Source of the DNA: DAOTXK01 sp034435395
GTDB lineage: Bacteria; Chloroflexota; Anaerolineae; Aggregatilineales; Ch27
Assembly: GCA_034435395.1 (NCBI GenBank)
Contig: DAOTXK010000033.1
Coordinates: forward strand, 1-15,192
Reading direction: 5' to 3'
DNA: 15,192 nucleotides
Under the pieces are notes generated by a model. The model did no database searches. It was not told the DNA's origin and saw only the letters and a list, made by a program, of their open reading frames with translations. This document shows, one piece after another, positions 1 to 5,488 of the stretch (position 1 is the first letter of the stretch; each line of letters opens with the position of its first letter). A program made the position numbers and the translations under genes.

Positions 1-213
1 TCCCGGCTACGCAGGACTATAGCCGCAAGCGGAGAGGGGGTGTCGAGCCGCAGGCGAGACGGGGGTGAGGTAGAGAAAGGCCTTAGCACGGCCACCGGTT
101 GGCGTAAGTTTGAATCAGTTCGAGGTAAAACACGCAGAACCTTGCTGCTGAAGACTCGCCTCCAAAATGGAATGCACCCGACCGGCGCGCACTGACATGT
201 GAGGTGGGTTGGG
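1..213. other. Left-edge stretch without a supported gene; G-rich imperfect repeat
   Basis: I see no convincing coding sequence here: the only open frame on the minus strand crosses the promoter at 300-328 and resembles no family. Positions 29-42 and 54-67 are two related G-rich 14-mers (10 of 14 identical, both ending GGGGGTG). G-rich tracts of this look are often dispersed in the intergenic DNA of GC-rich genomes, but whether this one recurs elsewhere cannot be judged from a single window. Confidence 0.3.
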
Positions 214-263
214 CGGACCTGGCTTCGCGTGCGGGCGGGAAATCACACGCCAAGCCAGGTCCG
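214..263. repeat. Perfect 12-bp inverted repeat (hairpin)
   Basis: The arm CGGACCTGGCTT (214-225) is exactly complementary to AAGCCAGGTCCG (252-263). After one C/C mismatch the stem continues for five more pairs (GCGTG 227-231 with CACGC 246-250), leaving a 14-nt loop. No T-run follows on either strand, so this is not a classical intrinsic terminator. It lies about 37 bp upstream of the promoter for the zinc-ribbon gene. It could end transcription of a gene left of the window, or be a protein-binding palindrome. Confidence 0.6.
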
Positions 264-299
264 GCAGGATAAGCGTGACCGTCCGAACCATCGCCGCAA

Positions 300-328
300 T
301 TGCCCTGCCAACCCGCCCATGCTATAAT
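300..328 (+). promoter_or_regulatory. Sigma-70 type promoter of the zinc-ribbon gene
   Basis: A perfect -10 box TATAAT (323-328) sits 17 bp after TTGCCC (300-305; 4 of 6 to TTGACA). Transcription would begin near 335, giving a leader of about 54 nt before the ATG at 389. The promoter position also argues against the longer open frame that begins at 209. Confidence 0.65.
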
Positions 329-388
329 GCCGTCATCGACCCCCGCAGACACCCACGAGGCGACCCGACCCCCAAGAGGAGCCGCCTG

Positions 389-1150
389 ATGCTCGACTGG
401 GAAGCGATTGGCAATGCGCTGCTGGTCATTGTGGCCGCCTTCGCCGCGTTTGGCGCGGCGCTGTGGCTGAGCCTGGTCATCTGGACCTTCCGCGACATGC
501 GCGCGCGTTCGCGCGACCTGTTTGCGCAGATTCTTGCCGCCGCTGTGGTGGCCGTGCTCAGCATCCCCGGCCTGCTCATCTATCTCATCCTCCGCCCGCG
601 CGAGACGCTGGCGCAGGCTTATGAGCGCTCACTTGAAGAGGAAGCGCTGCTGCAAAGCATTGAGGAGAAGCCAGTGTGTCCGGGGTGTGGGCGCGCCGCG
701 CGCGATCACTGGCAGGTGTGCCCTTACTGCCATACCAAGCTCAAGAAGGTGTGCATCACCTGCGGCGAGATGCTCCAACTGGGCTGGAACATTTGCCCGC
801 ACTGCGCCAGTTCGCAACTCGGTTACGCTGCCGCCGAGCCGTCAACCGAGCGCCGGCGATCTGCATCTAAGGCGTCGAAGGCGCAGAAGCAGGAGGCCCG
901 GCCAGCGAGCTACAGCGAGGAAACCGTCTACTCCGGCGACGCTTCCAGGGACCGGACGGCGCTCTACCCCGAAGAAGCTTATCTGGCCGAAGGGTATCAA
1001 CAGGATGACTATCCGGTTGGCGACGCCCAACCGCAGCCCTACGACTCAGAGCCGACTTATGCCCGGTCTGAGCAGGGCAACTCGCGGAGCGCGCGCCGCG
1101 CCTCCGCCCGCGCCGATGTGGTCCAGTTCATCGAGGACGACGATTTCTAA
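389..1150 (+). CDS. Membrane-anchored double zinc ribbon protein
   Basis: A 253-residue protein of unknown exact role. Two hydrophobic helices (about residues 8-33 and 44-68) would anchor it in the membrane. Two zinc ribbons follow, with cysteine pairs C97/C100 and C111/C114, then C122/C125 and C136/C139, matching the double-zinc-ribbon (DZR) pattern. From about residue 145 the chain is polar, rich in Ser, Arg, Tyr, Asp and Glu, and probably disordered, ending in an acidic tail. The ATG at 389 is preceded by AGGAG (377-381) at 7 nt spacing and lies just downstream of a strong promoter; the frame is open back to 209 but that part carries no signal. Similar two-helix plus zinc-ribbon proteins are, to my knowledge, common in Chloroflexota. 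The ribbons could bind nucleic acid or a protein partner at the membrane; that is inference. It is a single-gene unit ending at a hairpin shared with the convergent NUDIX gene. Confidence 0.85.
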   Translation: MLDWEAIGNALLVIVAAFAAFGAALWLSLVIWTFRDMRARSRDLFAQILAAAVVAVLSIPGLLIYLILRPRETLAQAYERSLEEEALLQSIEEKPVCPGCGRAARDHWQVCPYCHTKLKKVCITCGEMLQLGWNICPHCASSQLGYAAAEPSTERRRSASKASKAQKQEARPASYSEETVYSGDASRDRTALYPEEAYLAEGYQQDDYPVGDAQPQPYDSEPTYARSEQGNSRSARRASARADVVQFIEDDDF

Positions 1151-1187
1151 AGGCGCGTGTGGGTCACGCCTGTGTACCGGTGAATAC

Positions 1188-1217
1188 GGGGCGGGTCTCT
1201 GCACAGAAACCCGCCCC
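1188..1217. terminator. Bidirectional hairpin between convergent genes
   Basis: GGGGCGGGT (1188-1196) pairs perfectly with ACCCGCCCC (1209-1217). Inside, after one mismatch, TCT/AGA adds three pairs and closes a GCAC loop. It sits 38 bp after the zinc-ribbon stop codon and 26 bp after the NUDIX stop on the other strand. There is no clear T-run on either side, so factor-assisted termination or 3'-end protection is as likely as intrinsic termination. Confidence 0.55.
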
Positions 1218-1242
1218 TGAACATCTCCACGCCCAAGCGACA

Positions 1243-2055
1243 TCAGCTCTGCAATTTGTGCAGCACTTCGTAGATCAAACGGCGCACCGCCGGGTCTATA
1301 TTGTAAGTAGTAAGCAGGGCGGGATCGGTCCAACAGAAGGAGCCGCAGCCCTCGGTTTGGGGGGCAGGCACAGGGGCGCTGCTGTTGAGGCGCATGGCGA
1401 CCACTGTCGCGCGCATCTGAAAAATCTTCGGGTCGCCGGCCATGTGCCAAGTAGACTGCGGCCCGCGCGAGAGCATCCGCGCCACCGCCTGGATGGGTTG
1501 TTCGTCCTCCTCCAGTTCGAGGCGCAGGGGCCACCAGGTGCGCGACTCGTCGGGCTGGCGGCAGAGCAGAATGTTGCCTTCGCCATCCAGTACAACGCCG
1601 AGCAACCGACCGGGACCGTCCCAGCGCTGCGAGGAATACCGTTCGGCGGTGAGATTGTCCCACTGCGAGAAGGGAGGGTAAAGGCGCAGGCTGGGGCAGT
1701 CGTGCACGTCGAACCACTGCGGGCGCGTGCTCTCCGAGCCAGTCTTGATCTCGCCGCCCAGGATTTTGGCCGCATAGATGAAGCACAGGCTGTGAAAGCT
1801 GCGATACGCCTGCACATCCTCGAAGATGCTGCGCAGTTCGGTCACCCGCACATGCAGGCCAGTTTCCTCACGGACGCCGCGTTCAGTGGCGGCGCGCAGG
1901 GTCTCGCTGTGCGGCAGGTCGCCGCCAGGCAGGAACCAGACAAAATCGCCGGTCCCGCGCGAGGAGTAATGCGGGACGAGCAGCACGCGCCCTTCCTCCT
2001 CCAAAAGGGCGGCGACGCGCAGGCGTGGTCGTCTTGGTGAGACCTGTTGGGTCAT
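1243..2055 (-). CDS. Tandem NUDIX-fold protein with altered catalytic boxes
   Basis: A 270-residue protein with two NUDIX-like halves. The N-terminal half (about 10-140) has a near-complete NUDIX box: G45, E51, R59, E63, E64, G66 and L67. However, the Glu expected directly after R59 is G60 (codon GGC, read directly). In MutT the equivalent E53 is one of the catalytic Glu residues, so activity may be altered or lost. The C-terminal half (about 150-265) reads like a second domain: the spacing E185-x7-R193 is kept, but the following positions are M, L, S, R, G, so the metal-binding glutamates are gone. Such a half usually serves for binding or dimerisation. The substrate is unknown; ADP-ribose or nucleotide diphosphates would be usual. 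The ATG at 2055 is chosen because the likely promoter start is near 2092. A TTG at 2085 with an AGAGG-like site is the alternative and would add ten residues. Confidence 0.85.
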   Translation of the reverse strand: MTQQVSPRRPRLRVAALLEEEGRVLLVPHYSSRGTGDFVWFLPGGDLPHSETLRAATERGVREETGLHVRVTELRSIFEDVQAYRSFHSLCFIYAAKILGGEIKTGSESTRPQWFDVHDCPSLRLYPPFSQWDNLTAERYSSQRWDGPGRLLGVVLDGEGNILLCRQPDESRTWWPLRLELEEDEQPIQAVARMLSRGPQSTWHMAGDPKIFQMRATVVAMRLNSSAPVPAPQTEGCGSFCWTDPALLTTYNIDPAVRRLIYEVLHKLQS

Positions 2056-2098
2056 CAGCGCCACTCGGTGCAAGCTCTTATGCAATTCCCGCGCCTCT

Positions 2099-2128
2099 AT
2101 TGTATGTGGGATACGGTTCGCCTGCCAT
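2099..2128 (-). promoter_or_regulatory. Candidate promoter of the NUDIX gene
   Basis: On the minus strand, ATGGCA (2123-2128; 4 of 6 to TTGACA) and TACAAT (2099-2104; 5 of 6 to TATAAT) are 18 bp apart. Predicted initiation near 2092 leaves a 37-nt leader to the ATG at 2055 and would make the TTG start at 2085 almost leaderless. Confidence 0.4.
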
Positions 2129-2221
2129 CATGGTATGGTTGGTATCTGGTTGGGGCTGTGTTGCGAGCGAGGCGCATGAATGTCTGGCAAGTTATCCTGT
2201 TACAAAGATGACAGATGCAAG

Positions 2222-2250
2222 GTGCCAGGTGTGGCTCTTTGTGCTAGCAT
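2222..2250 (+). promoter_or_regulatory. Candidate extended -10 promoter of the channel-RAM operon
   Basis: GTGCCA (2222-2227; 4 of 6) lies 17 bp before TAGCAT (2245-2250; 4 of 6). The -10 box is preceded by TGC, the extended -10 signature. The start near 2257 would give a leader of about 36 nt before the ATG at 2293. Confidence 0.35.
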
Positions 2251-2292
2251 AGCGCTGGTGTTGCGGAACGATGTCACACAGGAGAGAGGTTC

Positions 2293-3144
2293 ATGGCGAC
2301 CCACAGTGAACCGCCCATTCGCATCGACGCGCTGATGCCGCCGGAGATGGCCGAGCGCATGGAAGATGTCGGCGTCAAGAAGGCGGGCATGGATTTCATC
2401 ACGATGTCCGTGCTCGCGGGGTTGGCCGGCGCGTTTATCGCCCTGGGGGCGGTTTTTGCGACCACCATCGCCACCGGCGCAGGCGCGTTGCCCTATGGCC
2501 TTGGCAGGTTGTTTGCAGGGCTGGTCTTCTGTCTCGGCCTGATTCTGGTCATCGTCGCCGGCGCAGAGCTGTTCACCGGCAACAACCTGATCGTGATGGC
2601 CTGGGCCGGCGGGAAGGTCAGCACACGGGGACTGCTGCGAAACTGGGTGATCGTCTATATCGGCAACTTTGTGGGGGCAGTATTGACGGCGCTGCTGATG
2701 TACCTCACCCGGCAGCACACGTTTGCGGGAGGGGCGGTCGGGCAGACGGCGCTCAACATCGCCAACGCCAAGGTGAACCTGGACTTTGTGCAGGCGGTTG
2801 CCCTGGGCATCATGTGTAATGCGCTGGTGTGCCTGGCGGTATGGCTGACTTTCAGCGCCCGCACCACGATCGACAAGATCGCCGCCATCGTCTTTCCCAT
2901 CGCCGCGTTTGTGGCCGCCGGCTTTGAGCACTGCGTGGCCAACATGTACTTTGTCCCGCTGGGCCTGTTTATCAAACAATTTGATCCAGGGTTCGTGGCG
3001 GGCCTGGGGATGGACCTGACCAATCTGACCTGGGCAGGCTTCCTGTTCAACAACCTGCTGCCAGTGACGATTGGTAACGTTATTGGCGGCTCCGTGATGG
3101 TCGCCGCGGTGTATTGGTTCGTCTATCTGCGCACGCGCGATTAG
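2293..3144 (+). CDS. Formate/nitrite transporter (FNT) family channel
   Basis: A 283-residue integral membrane protein of the FocA/NirC/HSC family, usual length for the family. These proteins form pentamers, each subunit conducting a small monovalent anion (formate, nitrite or hydrosulfide). Family hallmarks are all visible: the loop segment AELFTGNN (91-98, with T95 matching FocA T91), K160 in NAKVNL (matching K156), the central H213 in FEHCVANM (matching H209), CNALVCLAVW (175-184), and PVTIGNVIGG (257-266). Six membrane helices fit the hydropathy. Which anion is moved cannot be told from the sequence: no nitrite reductase, pyruvate formate-lyase or sulfite reductase gene lies nearby. The start has AGGAG (2280-2284) at 8 nt spacing. 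The gene is followed after about 11 nt by a stand-alone RAM-domain gene, so the two are almost surely co-transcribed. Confidence 0.93.
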   Translation: MATHSEPPIRIDALMPPEMAERMEDVGVKKAGMDFITMSVLAGLAGAFIALGAVFATTIATGAGALPYGLGRLFAGLVFCLGLILVIVAGAELFTGNNLIVMAWAGGKVSTRGLLRNWVIVYIGNFVGAVLTALLMYLTRQHTFAGGAVGQTALNIANAKVNLDFVQAVALGIMCNALVCLAVWLTFSARTTIDKIAAIVFPIAAFVAAGFEHCVANMYFVPLGLFIKQFDPGFVAGLGMDLTNLTWAGFLFNNLLPVTIGNVIGGSVMVAAVYWFVYLRTRD

Positions 3145-3155
3145 GGAGGGACATG

Positions 3156-3392
3156 ATGAAGGCGTATGTCTTGATCAACACCCGCATCGGGGCGGTCTCA
3201 GAGGTGGTTTTTAACCTGCGCAAACTCCCCCAGGTGCAAAGCGCCGAGATGACGTTTGGTGAGTATGATGTGATCGCCGTTATCACCGCGCCCGATGTGG
3301 AGGCGCTGGCCAAGATCGTCTCCAAAGAGATTCAGACGATCCCTGATGTCACCCACACGATCACCTGTCTGGCGATCGACGTCACCCAGTAA
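3156..3392 (+). CDS. Stand-alone Lrp/AsnC ligand-binding (RAM) domain protein
   Basis: A 78-residue protein made only of the effector-binding domain of Lrp/AsnC regulators; no DNA-binding helix-turn-helix is present. It begins MKAYVLINTR and has the conserved turn FGEYDVI (34-40) that in Lrp relatives lines the ligand site, followed by the second helix and last strand (VTHTITCLAI). The fold is a ferredoxin-like alpha-beta sandwich that dimerises and often assembles into rings, binding amino acids or other small metabolites. Start: tandem ATGs lie at 3153 and 3156; GGAGG (3145-3149) is 3 nt from the first and 6 nt from the second, favouring 3156. It sits 11 nt behind the FNT channel gene, so a role in sensing or gating for that channel is plausible but is inference. 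Without a DNA-binding domain it cannot act as a classical regulator alone. Confidence 0.9.
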   Translation: MKAYVLINTRIGAVSEVVFNLRKLPQVQSAEMTFGEYDVIAVITAPDVEALAKIVSKEIQTIPDVTHTITCLAIDVTQ

Positions 3393-3406
3393 AGGCTGGG
3401 CCACCG

Positions 3407-3422
3407 CGCCGGGCTGCCGGCG
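3407..3422 (+). terminator. Short GC hairpin after the channel-RAM operon
   Basis: CGCCGG (3407-3412) pairs with CCGGCG (3417-3422) across a GCTG loop, 15 nt after the RAM stop codon. There is no T-run, so it is at best a weak or factor-dependent terminator or a 3'-end stabiliser. Confidence 0.3.
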
Positions 3423-3433
3423 TGGGTGAGGAA

Positions 3434-3461
3434 TGGAACTTTTCGCCGTCCGCCCCGTATA
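3434..3461 (+). promoter_or_regulatory. ECF-sigma-like promoter of the GlsB/YeaQ-type gene
   Basis: TGGAAC (3434-3439) is followed after exactly 16 bp by CGTATA (3456-3461). This matches the Bacillus SigW-type consensus TGAAAC-N16-CGTATA at 11 of 12 positions, and the general ECF -35 core GGAAC. Initiation near 3468 gives a leader of about 35 nt before the ATG at 3503. No ECF sigma or anti-sigma gene is in the window. Confidence 0.5.
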
Positions 3462-3502
3462 TATGGGTGATGGGCATGGGTCAACGTGAGGAGCGGACAG
3501 CG

Positions 3503-3775
3503 ATGTTGGTCGTCAACTGTATAATATGGCTGATCGTCGGCGGCATCGCCGGGGCTGTGGCCGGGCGTCTGCTGCGAGGCAGGGGTTATGGCCTGGTGGG
3601 CGACGTGGTGCTCGGCCTGATCGGCTCGGTGGTCGGCGGGGTGTTATTTAGCTTGCTGGGCCTGTCGCCGAGCGGGCCGCTGGCGTTGTGTGGCAACATC
3701 GTGGTGGCCGTCATTGGCGCGGTGGTGTTTGTGATCCTGATGCGCGTGTTCCTGGACAGCAGTTTCGCCAAGTAA
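3503..3775 (+). CDS. GlsB/YeaQ/YmgE-type small membrane protein
   Basis: A 90-residue, very hydrophobic protein with three predicted membrane helices (about 4-22, 33-53, 64-83). The Gly-rich first helix GGIAGAVAGRLLRG and the second block GDVVLGLIGSVVGG are typical of the transglycosylase-associated / GlsB-YeaQ-YmgE family, whose members are commonly linked to envelope or general stress; the biochemical role is unknown despite the family name. The ATG at 3503 has AGGAG (3489-3493) at 9 nt spacing and lies right after the ECF-like promoter. The frame is open further upstream to 3422, but that part would overlap the promoter and lacks family similarity. It appears to be its own transcription unit, separate from the channel-RAM pair. 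Confidence 0.88.
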   Translation: MLVVNCIIWLIVGGIAGAVAGRLLRGRGYGLVGDVVLGLIGSVVGGVLFSLLGLSPSGPLALCGNIVVAVIGAVVFVILMRVFLDSSFAK

Positions 3776-3788
3776 CCGGCCCCACCTG

Positions 3789-3814
3789 CCGGTCGCCTGC
3801 GCGGGCGAGACCGG
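3789..3814 (+). terminator. GC hairpin after the GlsB-type gene
   Basis: CCGGTC (3789-3794) pairs with GACCGG (3809-3814), 14 nt after the stop codon. An alternative register (TCGCC 3793-3797 with GGCGA 3804-3808) gives a competing stem. There is no T-run, so intrinsic termination is not assured. Confidence 0.35.
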
Positions 3815-3820
3815 CGCGAA

Positions 3821-3850
3821 CGCGCCCAGGGCGGGCGCGCCCAGGGCGGG
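3821..3850. repeat. Perfect 15-bp tandem duplication
   Basis: The 15-mer CGCGCCCAGGGCGGG occurs at 3821-3835 and again, without a gap and without a mismatch, at 3836-3850; two bases of a third copy follow. It lies between the hairpin at 3789-3814 and the long palindrome at 3888-3945. It looks like a replication-slippage duplication, which could be length-variable among strains. Confidence 0.85.
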
Positions 3851-3887
3851 CGTGAATCGAAATCTGAAGCCAAGCCTGTTAAACTAG

Positions 3888-3945
3888 ACGCCGAAGGCTT
3901 AACTGCCTCTTCGCCGGAAGATCAAGGCAGTTTAACCTTCGGCGT
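3888..3945. repeat. Long interrupted palindrome upstream of surE
   Basis: Left arm 3888-3908 and right arm 3925-3945 fold into a stem of 10 pairs (ACGCCGAAGG with CCTTCGGCGT), then TTAA/TTAA and CTGCCT/AGGCAG separated by single-base bulges. The interior CTTC/GAAG adds a further 4 pairs around a GCCG loop, giving 24 pairs in total. In addition GTTAAACT (3878-3885) is an exact complement of AGTTTAAC (3929-3936) in the right arm, so a competing structure exists. There is no T-run. It ends 75 bp before the surE start and could be a bidirectional terminator, a leader switch, or a dispersed palindromic element. Confidence 0.7.
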
Positions 3946-4020
3946 GTATCATGATCCGCGTCACGCCGACAGGCAAAGCGCCTCTGACACATGGCGCTGA
4001 TGGTAGAGTGGAGGGGGCAA

Positions 4021-4848
4021 TTGCGGGAGCCTAGAGCGCTGATTTTGCTGACCAATGACGACGGCATCGAGTCGCCCGGCTTGTGGGCGGCTGTTGAGGT
4101 CGTGAGTGGCATAGGCGACCCGTTGGTGGTCGCCCCGCGCGTGCAGCAGTCCGGCATGGGACGGAGCCTGCCGGTCACCAGCGAAGGGCGCATCTACCAG
4201 CAGAGCCGGACCATCAACGGCACGGAAGTTGTCGTCTATGCGGTGGATGGCACGCCCGCCCAGGCCGTGCAGCATGGCGTCCTGGAGTTGGCACCTCGCC
4301 TGCCATCGCTGATTGTCTCTGGCATCAACTACGGCGAAAACACGGGCAACGGCGTGACCATCTCCGGAACCGTCGGCGCTGCGCTGGAAGGGGCCAGCCT
4401 GGGTATTCCTTCCCTGGCGGTGAGCCTGCAGACGCCCGCCGACCTGCACCTCTCCTACGCTGACGTGGACTTCTCGGTGGCGGCCCACTTCACGCGGCTG
4501 TTCGCCGAGCGGATGCTGGCCAGCCGTCGGCTGCCGGATGATGTGGATGTCCTGAAAGTGGACGTGCCGGCCGGAGCCACCCCAGATACCGCCTGGCGTG
4601 TGACCCGTCTGTCCCGGCGGCGTGTTTACTGGACGACGCGCCCGGAGCTCATCGCGCTGAGCGACGTGGGCAGATTGGGCTACGAGTTTGTGGCCGATCC
4701 ATCGCGCGCGGAGCCGAATTCTGACGTGTATGCCGTGATGCACGATGGGGTGGTGGCGGTGACGCCGCTCAGCCTGGACCTGACCTCGCGCACGGACCTT
4801 TATCGTTTGCAGCAGTTGTTGCTGGGCGAATACCGTTACAGCGCATGA
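4021..4848 (+). CDS. surE: 5'/3'-nucleotidase SurE
   Basis: A 275-residue phosphatase that removes phosphate from nucleoside 5'- and 3'-monophosphates (and short polyphosphate in some species) using a divalent metal; thought to act in survival and nucleotide salvage. The N-terminal LILLTNDDGIESPG carries the metal-binding pair D13/D14; S44 lies in VVAPRVQQSGMGRSLP, N103 in VSGINYG, and the family block SGTVGAALEG is at 115-124. VDGTPAQAV (75-83) is the usual nucleotide-pocket segment. The start is taken as the TTG at 4021, because GGAGG (4010-4014) lies exactly 6 nt before it and the protein then begins only seven residues before the first strand, as is usual. ATGs at 3991 and 4000 would add ten or seven residues but have no ribosome-binding site. 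It is a single gene, convergent with the acidic orphan. Confidence 0.93.
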   Translation: MREPRALILLTNDDGIESPGLWAAVEVVSGIGDPLVVAPRVQQSGMGRSLPVTSEGRIYQQSRTINGTEVVVYAVDGTPAQAVQHGVLELAPRLPSLIVSGINYGENTGNGVTISGTVGAALEGASLGIPSLAVSLQTPADLHLSYADVDFSVAAHFTRLFAERMLASRRLPDDVDVLKVDVPAGATPDTAWRVTRLSRRRVYWTTRPELIALSDVGRLGYEFVADPSRAEPNSDVYAVMHDGVVAVTPLSLDLTSRTDLYRLQQLLLGEYRYSA

Positions 4849-4920
4849 GGGCGAATGTTCTTGGCGCTGGCTGCTGGGCGGGGGGAGGTAGCGTTCCGCA
4901 GCGGCCAGGGATGGCGGCCT

Positions 4921-5268
4921 TTACAGATCGTCCAGCCGCCCGCTGTCAAGCGCCATCTGGAAGGCCCGCCCGATCAGGAGCACACTTTCCAACCAGGTGG
5001 ACACTTCCTCTTCATCGAAGTGTTCTTGCATGACATCCAGGATGTTATCCGGAGTGACCTTGTAGAAAACCTCGGTGGTGAGACAGGCCATCGCCTGCCA
5101 CACGGACTCCCGCGAATGGGGCGGATCACCCTCCAGCAATTCCTCCAGCCACTGTTCGATGATCGGGTGAATCTGGGCACAGGCGGAGCCTTCGCCGAGC
5201 TGCTGGTCGGCCAGGGTCTGGAACTCCTCAAGCCATTCGGGGTCTTGAGCGTTATCGCGTTCGTCCAT
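4921..5268 (-). CDS. Small, strongly acidic hypothetical protein
   Basis: I do not recognise the family. The 115-residue product has 27 Asp/Glu and only 5 Lys/Arg, with no signal peptide, membrane helix or cysteine motif. It looks all-helical and soluble: a helix-rich first half with WLEELLEGD, then CLTTEVFYKVTPDNILDVM and HFDEEEVSTWLESVLLIGR. The ATG at 5268 is preceded by GAGGAG at about 12 nt, longer than ideal, and lies about 26 nt after the predicted transcription start; the frame is open further upstream to 5391 but that part would overlap the promoter. Coding reality is supported by the ordered hydrophobic/acidic pattern and by the promoter and ribosome site. The neighbours (surE convergent, DUF1786 upstream in the same direction about 220 bp away) do not reveal a role. 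A protein-interaction or mimicry role is possible but unsupported. Confidence 0.7.
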   Translation of the reverse strand: MDERDNAQDPEWLEEFQTLADQQLGEGSACAQIHPIIEQWLEELLEGDPPHSRESVWQAMACLTTEVFYKVTPDNILDVMQEHFDEEEVSTWLESVLLIGRAFQMALDSGRLDDL

Positions 5269-5300
5269 GGTCCGGATCGTCTCCTCAGTGTTCTGTTTGT

Positions 5301-5328
5301 AGTGTACCCCTGTTACTCGGAAAAGCAA
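5301..5328 (-). promoter_or_regulatory. Candidate promoter of the acidic orphan
   Basis: On the minus strand TTGCTT (5323-5328; 3 of 6) and TACACT (5301-5306; 4 of 6) are 16 bp apart. Initiation near 5294 would put the GAGGAG site and the ATG at 5268 in a short leader. Confidence 0.35.
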
Positions 5329-5367
5329 CCCTGTTTGAGTCGGGGAGATGTCGGGCGGGGCACGGGA

Positions 5368-5403
5368 GCGCCATCGTTCATGATGCGCCATCGTTTATGG
5401 CGC
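5368..5403. repeat. 14-bp direct repeat overlapping a small palindrome
   Basis: GCGCCATCGTTCAT (5368-5381) and GCGCCATCGTTTAT (5385-5398) differ at one base and are 17 bp apart start to start. The second copy also forms a 7-bp perfect hairpin: GCGCCAT (5385-5391) with ATGGCGC (5397-5403), loop CGTTT. The pair lies about 40-75 bp upstream of the -35 box of the acidic orphan and about 85 bp past the DUF1786 stop. A tandem operator or a 3' structure for DUF1786 are both possible. The rest of 5269-5488 holds nothing else I can name. Confidence 0.5.
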
Positions 5404-5488
5404 GCCCAGTCGTGGCAGCAGGGCCGGGTGAGGCGGGAGTCTACCTGTTAGATGCCGCGCTCGCTCTCCGGTCGCGCGGGCGGCGATA

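Noticed and set aside
83..352. Minus-strand open frame of 89 codons
   Set aside because: It overlaps the inverted repeat at 214-263 and the -10/-35 promoter at 300-328; the composition is not protein-like.
1159..2040. Long plus-strand open frame opposite the NUDIX gene
   Set aside because: It is the antisense shadow of a clear NUDIX-fold gene, has no ribosome site, and shows no recognisable domain.
3422..3502. Longer N-terminus for the GlsB/YeaQ-type protein
   Set aside because: The added part overlaps the ECF-like promoter and lacks family similarity; the ATG at 3503 has a good ribosome site.
3947..3952. TATCAT as a -10 box for surE
   Set aside because: No acceptable -35 sequence lies 16-18 bp upstream, so I could not support a promoter there.
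3991..4020. ATG starts at 3991 and 4000 for surE
   Set aside because: Neither has a ribosome site; the TTG at 4021 has GGAGG at 6 nt and gives the usual SurE N-terminus.
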